A stretch of 64,000 nucleotides of DNA from Chamaecrista fasciculata. Lineage: Eukaryota > Streptophyta > Magnoliopsida > Fabales > Fabaceae. Under the pieces are notes generated by a model. The model worked only from the letters and a program-made list of their open reading frames with translations, searched no databases and was not told where the DNA came from. This document shows, in pieces, positions 22,401-37,400 of this stretch. The stretch spans positions 7,324-71,323 of the forward strand of contig QANZ01037851.1 in NCBI GenBank assembly GCA_003254925.1, in the 5' to 3' direction. How positions within the stretch are numbered: position 1 is the stretch's first letter; every line of letters begins with the position of its first letter. The translations under genes were made by a program, and so were the position numbers.

Positions 22401-25400
22401 AAAAGCTCAAGTCAGAAGTGCAACAAAGCAGCTGGGTCTCTACATAAATCTCTGATGGCAACCCCTTGCAACAAAGCAGCTGGGTCTAAACTTATTGAAT
22501 TATTTGGTTTGGTGTTGAAATCATACTAGGGTAGTTTGTAATAGAAAGAAAGAGAATGTAGCTGTAAAATGAACAGGTACCTCAGACCCATCACGTAACT
22601 AATCAGCATTATTGACTAGTGGGATTTGATTGTGGAAGGAGAGAAGTGAGCTCCTGGTTGGGAGATCCCTTCATCTCAGAGGATCTTTGGAGTGAGAGAG
22701 TAGTTAGAAAAAATTACTGGGATTGCTGGAGAGACTGACCTCTAGAATGCTAGATTGATTTCTGCCAGTTGTTTTCTTCTTGCTTTCCTACTGTACTTGC
22801 TTGGTTGTGGCCGCTTATATTTATATCTCTGCTGTTTTAGTGTTATATTGCTGTATTTTGCTTCTTGGAATAAACTAGATTCCCAGGTTAGTGAGTCCTT
22901 TTGCCACATGTTTGTGAGATGATTATTTTTGTCCTCTTTGTGGGTTTCGGTGTCCCTCTTGGAGCCAAAGAGATTGGAAGGATCTTGAGTTAGATTTTGG
23001 ATGTTTATTTTAGGATTAGGATTTTATTTATTTTATTATCATTATCTTTTTCAAATAGGATTAGATTTTTCTGTTATTTTTTTTACAAATAGGTTTTGGA
23101 TTCCGAACTTTACTAGGAATATTTCTCTTTTGTTTATGTGGTTGTATGCCTTTTTCTTAGGAGGAATAATAATAATTTTGTTACCTAATATTTTTCAACA
23201 GGTAGATCTCTTGTTTTCTGTTCTCTTCCTTTTAATTATTATTTTTTTTAATATATATGAAACTATCTAACTTGTTTCTGCACTTGATTCACCCAAGAAA
23301 ACCCTAAATCTAACCCATTCAATTTTACCCTTCTGTCTCACATCAATTCTTCAGTATATTGGTCAACTTATTATTAAGATCTGCTGTTTCTTGGAGGCTT
23401 CTGTTTTTGTTTCTGATTAATATTCATATTTTCTGCAGGAAGTCATACTGGGCAGTCTTTTATTTCTTACATTACTGCAAAGGTATGATTGCTTTGCTAG
23501 CTATTGCTGCTTGGCATGGTGTCTTTGTCTCAACCCTTTCCTTATTGATGGTAAAAGTGAACAGCTTTTGTCTTTGATAAGATTGTTGTTTTGACTTTCT
23601 TGTGGTGTACTGTTAAATTTTCTTATTTTCTTTTGTTCCTCATATGTAGTACATCATTATGAGTAATATAGTACTTCTTTTCTAGATTCTTGACAGCATC
23701 CAAGTGGCCATCCGAAACTTTCATGTTTTATATAGTGACATGCAGAATGATCAAGTAAGTTTGATCTTTTTGTCAATATTTTGTTTCTCCAACTTACATT
23801 GGTTCTGTATGCTGCTTAAAATTCTGTATTTTGTAGGGACTTTCTTGTCAAGAGTAATCTTGATGAATATTTGTTTACTCTTACCTAATTTTTTAGGGCC
23901 ATATCAAGATTGGTTTGAAGTTTTCTAGCTTGACTATAATGAAACAGCATCTCTCCGGGTAATGTCTTTTACTTTCATCTTGTTTTTAATTGCATATCAA
24001 ATATATATATATCAAAAGATTCTTGAAAAGGTTGATGATTACTTGAATAACATCTTGTCAATGTCATACAATGCATGTGCTACTATCTGATCTTTCAATG
24101 GCTGCAAGCTTGTCATGATTATTTTTTACACTTTTTTTTTCCCCTCAATTGAAATCAAAGTGGAACCGTATGCCAAAATAACATGAGAAATGGGAATATA
24201 AGGTTGAAAAGTGGAGAAAAGGTATGGATTACTCGTCATGTGGTCTATAGCTTCTGAATCAATAATCCATTTGGAAGATGATGAAAGCAAGCATTTAATG
24301 GACTTACTTGATTTGACAATAGTTGTAACATGAGAGTATTTATCTGTAGAAATATAAATAGTCTTATTGGTCATTGAAACAATCTTCTCCTCAAAGAAGA
24401 CACCCAGCAAAAACAAATAAGTCTCAAAAGTACCAATGGAGGGCATCAAGTGAACAAAGTCAACATTGATCCAATTTTTAAACTAGTGAAAGCCACAACC
24501 AAAATGAGGCAAACAGGGCAGCAAAACAGTATGACGTACAAATTCAAACACTGAAAGTGGAGGGGAACCAAACGCTGAAATTGGAACAGCAAGTTGAAAG
24601 AAGCACCAAATGCTGAAAGGAGTACCAAAGGATGAAACTGGTCAAACAAAGCCTCTATACACAGCAAACCAAAACCTCAAACAATAGGACCCAAAAATGG
24701 TGGCTGAAACTTCTGGGTATTTGTGGGAAACCACCATAAATAGCCTTTCGATGGAGGCGGAGGAAAGCGGTGACCGGTACGGCGACAAAAGTGCCGAAGT
24801 TTGAGAAGCGTGCGAAATCTTTGCAAGGCGCTCTAGACTCATGCGCCTTCTTGTTGGACACCTGACATTGGGAACTGGCCGGTCTCAGCCTCCTCTTTTC
24901 TCCTCTGTCCGTGGTGTAACAAATGGCCACCTTTGGAAGTGGACCAATCCAGCCCTACAACGTGCAGTACTCTGCACTTCAAAAGTTGGGCGCTAGAAGT
25001 AGAGGAAGAAACTAGAAGCTAGTTTCAGCCTTAGATAGGCTCTAATACCATGTTAAGTTACAAACCTGAATGAATAGTTTTTCATATTATTCACTAAGAA
25101 ACATCTATTTTATGTACAAGACTATTTGACCTTTCTAATTACATATATTAAATGTACATAGCTCACCTACCTACATTAACTCATAATACTCAACTACTTT
25201 CATAACTCATAACAGTACTGATCGACAGGTGACTGATTTGCTAACCATGGTTATCAAAATTAAGATCGGTAAGGCATTGGAAAAGGCACGATATAGATCA
25301 AATTGCAAGATTGGGTTGAGAATCATAAGATCCTGTCAAATTTTAAAGCAACAAATGGAATATATATATATATATATATATTTTTCTGTAAGCCGAACAT

Positions 25401-28400
25401 TTCTAATCCCAACTTATTAGTGATGATGATTCCCAATACTGAGAGACAACATCACGGTATGCACCAAATCAACAAGGCAGAATTTATTAGGCACCAAATT
25501 TGCCAAAATTCATTTCCAACAATGCCTCTTGATTCCAACAATGCATTAGACTTTCATAATAATGGGCATTACTTTCTTTATTTTGCAGAAATATTTTAAC
25601 CAACTAAACATTGCCTTTCCCGAAAAACAATAGAACCCTAGAATGAAGGTACATATTATGTAGTGCTTCATCTTCATTAGAGTTCAAAATTCAATTCTAA
25701 TTCTTAATGTATTTCTGTTATATTAAATGGTTCTTTTCCTATCTTGAGTTTCATATCTACCAAACTGAAGAAAGTGAGTGAACAAATCCAGATTAGAGCA
25801 AGAATGAAGTAAAATTTGTTTGAAGGTAGAACATGATAAGTTTGAGACGTTTGTTTGTGTTTAGCTGAAATTTGATTTGGTCATCCTCCATGTTGAAGAA
25901 TTAGGTAGCAAAATTCTTATTATTATTGACATTGAACAAAAAGGTTTACAATGATTTAAATAAGAGAAAAAACATTCCTAATCAAGTTAGGAACCCTAAA
26001 CCTACTTGAAAAAGATAATAACTGAAGAAATCTATTCTAATCAAAGATAATGGTAATAACATAAATAAAATTCTAATCCTAAAAGATAATAATAAGATTA
26101 TTCTTGATCTAAAAGATAATAATAAAATAAGAAATAACACGCCCACTCAAGCTAAGAATAGGAATTTTTCATTCTAAGCTTGTTTTTACAGATCTCAAAC
26201 CCAGGGTTCTTTAGCACATTTTCCTAATTCTCTTTCTGCAATTCACAATTCTTCTGGACCAGATTGTTTCCATGGATGTTTGGGTCTTGATCAAAATTTG
26301 TATTTCCTTAGACATTGTTGCCATTGAAGAAGATGGTGATTGGATGAAAAATTTTAGTGCATGTCGTCGATTAAGGACGACTCTGACTCGTTTGTGAATG
26401 ATGCAAGAACTCTAGCAATAAAGGTCAAATGTGGACTAGTCCATGAAGGGCGAGAATTCGTCAGTGAAGGATGATGTGATAATGACAATTAAGGCATTGG
26501 GTCAATTCATCATTGAAGGACGATATTTCGTCAATTAAGGACGTTTGAATAATAGTTGTCGATTGAGGACAAAAATAGTGATGGCTAGTGTTCTTTTTTT
26601 TTTAGAGTCCAGGGGCTCCCTTTTCCGTTAGAGCTTATCTATACTATATTATATGTGTGAGGGTGCTTTTGGTTGGTCAAAAATAATTAAATTAAAAATT
26701 AAAAAAACAAGAAATACACATGTGGAACTTGATAATTGGCTAACTGTATAGATAATGGGAGAGAGAAAGTAGTAGATGAGATTTAAGAAAGTGAAAGCTT
26801 ATTATTTGGTCTTTTAATTTTCACACTTCTAACGATTTAGTCCTTGAATAATAGAAATATACTATTTAATCACTGAATAACTACAAATGTCAAATCAAAC
26901 GTTAACGGGCACGGAAAGCCCCTAGTACACCTTTATGAGCCTCAAAGGCCAATATTGAGGATAAAAATAGTGTTGGCTTGTGTTCTTTTTCGAGTCTCAG
27001 AGGCTCCCTTTTCCACCAGAGCTTGCACTCTTCTTTGAACCTCAGAGGCCAATAGATGCCCTCAATTAAGAACGGATTAGAATAGGAGTTGTCAATTAAA
27101 GACGATGCTTCGTCAATGAAGGACGAGCAAAGAAAGTTAATGAGGACGTTGGGAATTAAAGACGATGCTTCGTCATGGCTTGGGAAGCTTGGACGATGAA
27201 AGAAAAAGAGGACGTTGTTGAGGTTAGAGCATAATTTGATCAAGAATATGTTTTTGATGAACAAACAAGATGATTGATGGACACTGGAATTATTGCAGAG
27301 AAGAACGCTGATGGGCAAGTGAAGGATGAATAAAGAAGAAAGGGTGTTTGTGAAGGAACAATGATGAAGGCTAAGGATTGTTGTTTAAGATGTCAACCGG
27401 GCTCGATATGGTGTTGAAGAATTAGGTAGCAAAGTTCTTATTTTTATTGACACTGAACAAAAGTTGTTTACAATGACTTAAATAAGAGAAAAAATATTCC
27501 TCATCAAGTTATGAACCCTAAACCTACTTGAAAAAGATAATAACAAAATAATAACTGAAGAAATCTAATCTAATCAAAGATAATGATGATAACATAAATA
27601 AAATTCTAATCCTAAAAGATAATAATAAGATAATTCTTAATCTAAAAGACTATGGTAAAATAAGAAATAAGATAATTCTTTATAATTCTATATTTCTCAA
27701 CATCCAATATCTCAAGTTGTCTCTTTCTAATAAAATTTCTTCTTTTTATTTTTTATTTTTATCTCAGGTTTTCAAGTGGAAGGGTGAGAGTAGGCCAAGT
27801 GAATAAAAATGTCGAGATCAGAGGACTGGAATTTTATTCTAGTATATTTCATCAGACAGAGGATTTGATAGCTTTGGACAATGAGGGGAACTCGAAGATG
27901 CATGTCAACACTAGATCTGAAGGACAAAGTTACAAGTCTATATTGGCACCTTGTGATGTAACCTTCATGCTTTTGGTATAGATGCCTTAATCAAACTCCT
28001 TGTATTCTACATCCTTCTTCACATCTTAATATTATCTTGTACAGTCCCTTTTGTTTGTAGTTGCATCCGGCATGGATCCTTAATTTTCCAAAGAATATGA
28101 ACAGTTAGCAAAAATAATGAATTTGGCCAAAAAGAAAAAACATAAATAATGAATCAAAGGAGCTTATATAAATTTAGTAAACTCACAACTTGGTCTTGAA
28201 AGATCATCGAGTTGACAACCCAGTCTCTGAAAGATTGAAATACACAGTTTAGTCCCTGAAAGATCCGAACGGTATACTCTTTAGTCCCTGAAAGATTCAA
28301 ATGGTATACTCTTTAGTCGTTGAAAGAACCAAATGTTATATACTCTTTAGTCCATGAAAATGACTAAAAAGTATACTGTGGGGAGAGTCGGGAATAAACT

Positions 28401-31400
28401 GTTTATTTCAATCTTTTAGGGACTGAGTTGTCAAGTTGATAATTTTTCAGCGACCAAGTTGCTAGTTTGTCTAAATTTCTTAGATGAAAATGGTACTTAG
28501 ATAATTTGCCTATCTAGGATGCTCTCATGTACTCTTTATCTAACATCCTTCCTCACGTCAGATTAATATATATGAGTTATTTAAACCATTTCATGTAGGC
28601 ATACACAGCTCAGAACCTTATTAAAACCATCTTCCAACTGTACTTGAATAGGATGTTTTGATGTCATGCTGCATCGTTTTTATTTCTTTTCGGTCCTTCT
28701 GTTTTGGATGAAAGAAAAATTCATTAGAGATTGAAGAAATAGAGACTAACAATCCTCTCAGAGATAATTGAGCTATGAAAAATTGGAATTTTTTTCCATT
28801 GATTTTCAATGGTGATATACCCTGGTATTTATGTAAAGCTTGTAAACATGATCTCAAAGATCAGAAAAGTAACTCCCGAGAGAAATGGCTATTGTGCAGG
28901 CAGAATATTAGGGATAAGATTAATACAGACTAATTTGTTAGTTTATAGGGGTCCAAATAATCTGGGGAGAAACAAGCTGGAAGAGCGAAAAATGTTGTTA
29001 AGTTAATATTTGTTATCTTTGTATTATTTTATGTTAGGTGAGGATCTTTATATTATTTAATGTTAGGTGAGGAAACAAAGTGTGTTGGAGTAGGTAAAGA
29101 TAAAGTAGGTGAGGGAATAAACTATTTTGGGGTAAGTTAAGATTAAGATATGTCATGATATATTTGTACTTTTTCCTCTTATATATAGAGGGTTTCCTAT
29201 GCAATGAATAATAACTACTTTCATTCTCTAATTTCAACATTCATTCTTTGGTTTCATCAATATTCCTTGCTGATCATCAGTCAGACTTTCCTAATCAGAG
29301 ATATTTGACCGAGAAATAACAAACTGAATTTTAATTTTCACATTATTCACCAAAAAAGCTGATTTCTTCAACTTTAAGATGGTAATAACTTTTGCCTTGC
29401 TAGGACTAATTATTTTTTCCGTTTACTTAGCCACATGGAAAAAAGCTGTCCAAATTCCAGAGGAAATGCCACTGGCTGTATGCCTCACGATGAATTTCAA
29501 TTCTGATTTTGTCTTGCTCATTTGATGATTGTCTTGTAATTTAAGTTTTCTTAGGTTATTTAATCATTTTGGATAATTTTTGGATAACTGGTTGAGTTAA
29601 AATCCCATTACAATAACATCTTGGTTAAACATTGTAGAAGGATTTTTATTTGGTGGTATAGTTTATTGTGGCTTTTATTTTGATATCTTTATATTACTAG
29701 AAAAATGTTTCCTTAGTTTCTTACTGTGCATTCTTCTTTTATTGAAAATGAAGTAAGACTGGCAGACCATGCCACTGGGGTTAGTGAATGAGGCAATGAA
29801 GTATTTGTGCATTATTGACTGAATAAAGCCTTGTCATTTAGGACTAGTTGTCAAGATTGGTTACAGTAGCAAAAGCCCAACTGGGTAATAATGTGATTCA
29901 AATTGTTATTATCTGAATAAAATAATGTATAACTTTGAACCTGATTTTTGAGTTAGGAAATTAGGAACTATAGGAACTCTCACATTTAACCCAACTGACA
30001 AATTCCTAAAATGATAAATGACTCAAACCTGAGGTAAGAACTGCGCATTTTATCTTTCTTCTTTAAATGTTGATATTCCTTGCGTGATGCGTTATTTATT
30101 AAATTAATTTTTATAAATTGGGTGGTATTGTGCACAACTGGAATTCACTCCCAATGATTTCCTGCCATTCAGAGTCTAAATTTTTCTTTTTGGCCAGACA
30201 TTCAGAGTCTAAATTGATTCCTTGTCAATGCTTAAATGGAGGTGGAATATTGAAATAAAGGCACAGCTGAATTTTGTATGCATAATCGTTAGAAAACCCA
30301 TATCTTGAATATCCTAAAGTACTCTCTCATATATTGGTCCTTTTTAAAAGGAAATTTGTCTTGGATTTTTACCCTTTGGATCCTATTGTGTTATACATTC
30401 AGTTGCTCTAATTTTTAATATAAATAATACCACTGTATAAATTCAATTCTTTTACACAGCCAATTTATAATTTGATATTGAGAAGCATTTTCCGGAACGG
30501 ATAAGTTGTTTTAAAGTTCATGCAAGTTATATATTGCTTGACGGTACTTGAATATAATGTTAAAGGCATTGACTCTCTAAATTTTGTCCCTTTTTTTGTT
30601 TATTTTTTATTTGTTAACAATATTCTTTCATTGATGGAAAAAAAATATAGAATAATGTAAGATCATTATTTTTGTTATGATTTACCATTTTAATGCATAA
30701 TGACCTAGCAATTGACATTTTTTATTTTCTTTTTAATCAAATTTTCCTTCTGCTATAATCACTAGGCTAATAGATCTGAAAAGCTTGATAACAGTGCCCT
30801 TCAGTATTCTGTCTCTGCTGAAGTGACTGGTTTGGTTAGTACACTTTCTGAAAGCTTTTGTTGAGTTCGAAAATGTATTATTGATTCCGTTTTTACTTAT
30901 ATCCATTTAATATTGGCTCTTATCAGGTTATCTCCTTAGACGAGGCTCAGTTACAACAGATTTTTTTCGTGTGGGATTATGTATGCACTTGTCGATTAAG
31001 GGAAAGGTAAGTCCGATATTGTTAATTAGTTTTGAAATATGGTTATTAATAGTTTGTATCAAATATTCTATAGTGAATCCTGACGAGTTATGTTTAAGAG
31101 CATTTACCTAAAAGTTGGAGAGAATCCATACCACTGGTACACACACCTTTGTTGTTTAACAGGAACTGTATTATGTATTGTTATGAAATTTCAATTGCCT
31201 TAAATGAACATTTGTTTGAGTTTGGCAAGAAATAATTGATTAACCCAGAATACTATTTTTCTTAAAATAAATTTGAGAGATTACCAAACTCCAAAAGATT
31301 TTAAAAGCCAACTAAAATGTATTCAGTCAATTGGATTTTGGAGTGTTGCAAATACTCCATGGTTTTCTATTTACTGTTTTTTTTAGATTCTTTTTTTCTT

Positions 31401-34400
31401 TTTAATAATTGGATTTTGTTAGAATTACCATGGGGGATAAGCTATTATAGGTTGAAGTATAGCTTTGGTAGTCCTTTTAAATGAATAAAATAATTACAAA
31501 CAAAACTCTTGAAGTATTTTTTGAATGTCAAGTGATCACCTGAATGTTCTTCATTTCTAACAAAATGTCTGTTCTACGAGAAAATGTGGAAGCACATTGA
31601 AGGAACTTAGTAGTAGAGTCTGGCTTAGTCTGTCATATCACCTCATTGTGATGGAAGGAAGCAGATTAATTGGATGAAAGATTCTTCAAGTCATCAGCTT
31701 ACCAATTGTTAAAACTAGATTTCATTGAATTAGATTCTGAATTGATACATTACAATGAAGCTTGCTCACATATAAATACACATAGAAAACACCTAGAACA
31801 TTAAATGTTGAACTACTCAACCACCTAAATACTGACCAACTAACTTAATAAAGGAAGATTGACTATTGATTCATGATTCTCAACATCCCCCCTCAAGCTG
31901 AGAATAGGAACTTTCTCAGCTTGCATGGTAGACTTTGGCAATAAAGGCCGAAAAATGGATTTGTAGGACAAAAGTAGTTATGGCTTGTGCTCTTGTTTGA
32001 GTCTCAGCGGCTCTCTTTATCACTAGAGCTTGTACTCCTTTTGCGAACCTCAAGGGCCATGAAAATAGTGATCACTTGTGCTCTTTTCCGAGTCTTAGGG
32101 GCTCTCTTTATCTAGAGCTTGTACTCTATAAAGAACCTCAGAGGTCATTTAAATATTGTCCATCAATGACAAACTGGAAATCGGCGATTAAGGCCTGATC
32201 CAGAAGGATGAAACTGGAACCAGCAAGCAAGAAGAAAGCTCTCAAGCTCAACGTGCAGCAAGGAGCATCAAACAACGAAATCCACCTCGAGCATCAGAAA
32301 CCTTCGGGTGGTGATCGGAAATGGCCGGAAATTGCCATTAGACGGCGGCGCAGTGAACCGGTGAACGGTGCGGTATCCCACGCGCCTCCACGCGCCGGCG
32401 CGTGAGAACGTGCGAAAATATTCAATCGGCGCGTGAGACGCACGTGCGTCTCCGGTCGACGCCGGACTTTGGGGAACCGCCGATCTGGACCCTCTAAATC
32501 TTCCTAGGCCGGCGGTGACAATCAAAAATCATCAGAAAAAAGTGGGCTTTCAAAAAAGTGAAGGAAGTTGGATAATGAAAAATGAAACAGACAGTGACTG
32601 AGGAAGAAGGGGCGGAATGGAAGGTGGAGTTCATCCAGGGTCAAAATGCTCTGATACCATGTTAAAACTAGATTTCATTGAATTAGATTGTGAATTGATA
32701 CATTACAATGAAGCTTGCTCACATATAAATACACATAGAAAACACCTAGAACATTAAATGTTGAACTACTCAATCACCTAATAATTATACTGACCAACTA
32801 ACTTAATAAAGGAAGATTGACTATTGATTCATGATTCTCAACACCAATGATTCTGTGCTGTAGCCTGGTCTTAAATCCTAATACAATACACTTATCTGAA
32901 TGTATTGTTTTGGTTTTGGACAGTTGAGTTTGATTAGGGTAGGTTTTTGTCCACAATTATCTTTGCACCAGAGTTCTTTTGGTCCAAGATTTTCAGAAGG
33001 TTCAAATTGATCCTACATGTTTCCATATTTGTTCACTTTTGGTACCAAACTACTGAATATGGTCATCTCTCTTTAGTTTTAAGTTCAAATGCAACGAATC
33101 TAGAGCTATTTGTTGCTTTTGACGAGTACTTTTTCTATCTAGTTAGGGATGTCAACAAACGAGGTCAAATCAAGTCCCAAAAGTGGGCACTTGTTTCACG
33201 GTTAAACAAGCAAAGTTGGTCATACTCATATCTCTATCTTTTCAAGTCCGAGCGCAACAAATTCAGAGCTACAGTTACTCTTAATGAGTCATTATTGATT
33301 GTTTTGTCTAGTTGGAACCTTCAGCAAATGAGGTCAATCGAGCATAAAAGTAGGTTTGAGACCAAAAAAGTGAAAAATTATGGAAATTTGGTTTCAAACC
33401 CACTTTCGAGCCTTGTTTGCTGACAGTCACTAAGCAGAACAATGATTCGTTAAGAGTTACCCGTATTTCCAATCTTGTCACATTCGGACTTAACATGAGA
33501 GAAATATGACCAAATTTGCTTGTTTGACCGTGCAACGAGCGGCCCGCTTTTGGGACCCGATTTGACCTCATTTGCTCATGATCCCAATTTGATATAGAAA
33601 GTACTTGTTAAAAGCAATCTATAGCTCTGGACTCGTCGCATTCAAACTTGGAATAAAAGAGATATTATATTTAGTAGTTTGGGACCAAAAGTGGACGACT
33701 ACGGAAACATGTAGGACCAATCTGAACTTTTTGAAACATCTTGGACCAAAATGAACTCTGGGCAAAGATGTAGGACCAATATGAGCATTTGACCTTTTAG
33801 TTAAGGATTGTGTTTATATTTGATGAATCGTGAGACACTTGTATGGATTCTCATGTATGTTGATTGTATATCAGTATCTGTAAACGTAAAGGGCGAGTTA
33901 TTGTTACTTTCTTTTCCATTCGCTATGATCTTTAGTTGAGATGGTGTTAAGGTCGCTGTTGTGAATCAGATTTGACTATGTAAATCAATTTGAATTGAAG
34001 TGTTGGCCCTAAAGAGTAGCCTAGATATTAGCCTACATGTTAGAGATTTAGAAGTAATTCCATTTATTGTATTAATTGGATTTCCTAGAATAGGCTATGT
34101 CCACTACTATAAATACCCTATGACATTCATAATTATATAATAATAAAGAAAGCTTTTCTCACATTCTAGTCTCATTGTGCATATATGTTAGAACCTAGGA
34201 GGAAAGGAGGGAGATAGAATCAAGAAGGAGGATCTCCATTCTTGAGAGGGAGAGAAAGAGAGAGAATCAGATATAGAGAGAGAGAGAGAGGGAAAACAGT
34301 TTCTGAATATTTCATATTTCATTCACATCACATCATTACAATCCTAACACATGTTTATAATCTTCTTCTATAACTACCATAATGTAACTGCCTATATAAT

Positions 34401-37400
34401 TATAATTATAATTAATAAATAATAGTAACCAACCTTCCTAATAATAATAACCACCCCTTATATAATTAATTATTAATTATTAATAATATCAGAACCTAGG
34501 ATTGTAACAATATATCACTATATATTTAACAGTAGCCAAATAATGTACTCAAAAAGGTGGAAAACTTAACTTATCTACTGCTATCTCCTATATATATAGA
34601 GGACATTCAAATGAGGCAAGTTCTTCGGTTTCCAACAAGCAAATGAGAATGTTTTCTATCTGCTATGGTATATAATAACTATTATTGTTCTGTCTAATAT
34701 TTAGGGGTGAGCAAACCAACCCGCTAACCCGCGAGCCCGCAGAAACCAACCCAACCCGCAGCTATGGGTTGGGTTGGTTCGGGTTCGCGGGTTGGTTTGG
34801 GTTCAAAATTCTCAACCCGCACACTTGCGGGTTGGGTTGCGGGTTTGGAGTTTTTCAACCCAACCCAACCCACGAGCCCGCATATAATTTTTTTATTTAT
34901 TTTTTATAAATATTTATATGTTTTTATATAAATTTTGTATGTTTTTCATGTATTTATACTANGATGTGCGGGTTGGGTTGGGATTTCCCCTCAACCCGCC
35001 CCAACCCAACCCGTGCTCACCCCTACTAATATTGCAATTTCTTCTCCTTTATGTAATTGGTTCCTTTTGTAAAAATTATTTCATACTTGTTTTTTTTTAT
35101 ATGGTTTATTATATTATCTAGGTATGGTCGCTATCGTCCTTGGCACAGCCCTTTACGAAGGAAACTTGAAAAATGGCCATTGTTATGGTGGCACTATGCA
35201 CAGGAATCCGTCCTTTCAGACGTTCGCAAGAAATTAAAGAAAACTTCATGGAGATACCTTGGGGAGCGATTGTAAGTCCTTGGAAAGTTTATTTTCTCTA
35301 TAAACAGCGCATAATATTGAAAACTAGGGTTTTTGGGTCATCACTTAATTTTCAATGTAATGTATGAGATACCAACATAAAATGTATGATTCTGCTGCAT
35401 TGATATTTTGATAATTGATTCAACTTTATGGATTCAAAGGTATGTGATGCTGTAATGTCTGAGAGAAGTTGAAATTGTATAGGTACTGTTGGAAGAAATC
35501 AGACGTTGGATGAATATACACACTCCAGCCCTATGTACCATTTCTAAAAGCTGAGCTTCACAAACTTCTAGAGATAAAGATACTTACATATAGAAAACTT
35601 CTAGTCGATAATGAACTCCAAGTCTTTAGCACTACTGGATCGTAATAATCCTTTAATAGCTTATCAAAATAGAACAAGGAAAGAGAGAGGAAGTGAAAAC
35701 TTTTGTGGGAAATATAGTCAGTTGTCATTAATCTACGTGAGACATTGTATATATAGGACAATATGCACCACAATCATATCTTAGTCAATGCATACATACA
35801 CATCATGCATTAGTTCCAAAAATCCTCCTCACAACAAACATACATGGTTTGCAGCCTTCTATAGGAATTAGGATCTGGACAATATTTGTTAAAATTCAAG
35901 AGAGAGGTTAAACAAAATTTTGAGAAATATTTTCCAGGTAATTTAATTGTTCAAATTCAAGAGTCCTTTGCGATGATTGGGTTCTGTAACATGGTTGATA
36001 TTTAGTTGATGATATCTTGTTCGTAGCCTGCCAATATAAAATGGTGCTGAACTAACCTAATATCCCTAGAAGCTAGGAACAAATAAATAACAATAGTAAA
36101 TAAATAAATATAGCAGTGACCACTAAGTCCTTTAAACATGGAAACCAAAAAAAATGCTGCCACTTCCTGGAACGTGTAGAGTGGACATGGTTTCAGTCTC
36201 ATCCTACTTACAAATGTGATATGGGGGGACGTGGGTCCTTATCTGATCCTAAGGGTGTTGTGATAAAAAAGAGACAAAAAACAGTGACTAGAATGCCAAC
36301 CCAATCACCGAAAATGGCTTACCAGGGGTTGGTCTAGGGTTTCTCTCTTTTAGGCCCTGATACCATATTCATTGAGCAGAAAAAGAGATGAAAGGAAAAC
36401 CCTTTATGGAAGTTGACCTATGAAGCTCTGACATTGTGAGCAATCTAGTCCAATATTAGAGGACTAAAGATGTTGAGCTCGACAGATTTTATAAGGAAAA
36501 TCTGGATAGTGGTTTGATTTGTTTCACAGCTATGTTTCTACCGATGTTTAGCTAGCTGATAGTCTTATTAAGGGTGTGTTAAACTCTGCATCTTAAAAAA
36601 TTTGAGCAGGCATGGGAAGGCAAACTCCCTAGCTTGACGGGGAGTGACTAAAACCTGTCATAATTTTATAGCATGTTTAGGTTGTACTTATCTGATTTTT
36701 AGGATTATTAGCTTCGTGATTCATAGCTGTCTATTTCTAATTGTTTCCTTCTTCAGATTTGTCAACTTGCCTTGTATTTATAATGATGTTTTCTATTCAG
36801 AAATTCAATGAGATGATTAAAACTAACTCTGATTAACAATGGAAGAAAAATTGTTAAACTAAGAAAGTTATATCTGCTAATTACAATTGTTATAAACCCA
36901 TATACGGTTTGCACTATAGTCATATCGTAATCAGCATACACCTACCATACACACCCTACATAAATTCCCACAAGACCCAGTTTAGTGCAAGTGGCACATC
37001 TTTCAACAACAACAATTCTGAAGTTATAATGTGATTTGAAGCTTTTTGGCTTCTTTGGTTTTCACTAAAAAAATAAATATTCCCATAGGCAGCCTATTTA
37101 GTCCTTTTAAGCCATGTTCATCATGATTTGGAGATTTTTTCTTTCTTTCTTTTTTTTTTTTTTTTCAAAAATGCACTTCGTCAACAAACCCCTATGCTCC
37201 ACTTTCTTGAATTTACAGCTGATATGTTAATTTGGAATTTAAAAGGAGTTATTTATACTTCAATTAAAATTAGAAAGTGATTGCCATGGGCTAATGTTCC
37301 TGTCAAGACTTTCACAGTTGTCCTTTTGTTCATATTAAGTTAAAAGAGGGACTTTAATCATTATGTGGTCTTTCTACATCTCCCTTCATGAAGCTAATTT

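Noticed and set aside
23001-23928. Several hydrophobic frames that suggest membrane proteins
   Set aside because: They are T-rich intron sequence of the VPS13 gene, including a decayed LTR, and two of them overlap true VPS13 exons in other frames.
24642-24930. Minus frames of 66 and 91 codons
   Set aside because: They lie in the leader of the decayed copia copy and have no conserved motif.
32208-32525. GC-rich frames in both directions within the TRIM
   Set aside because: They are caused by high GC content in the TRIM interior, not conserved coding sequence.
34188-34504. GAACCTAGGA direct repeats around a 300-bp block
   Set aside because: It could be a long target duplication, but the ends of the block show no terminal repeats or tail, so I cannot name an element.
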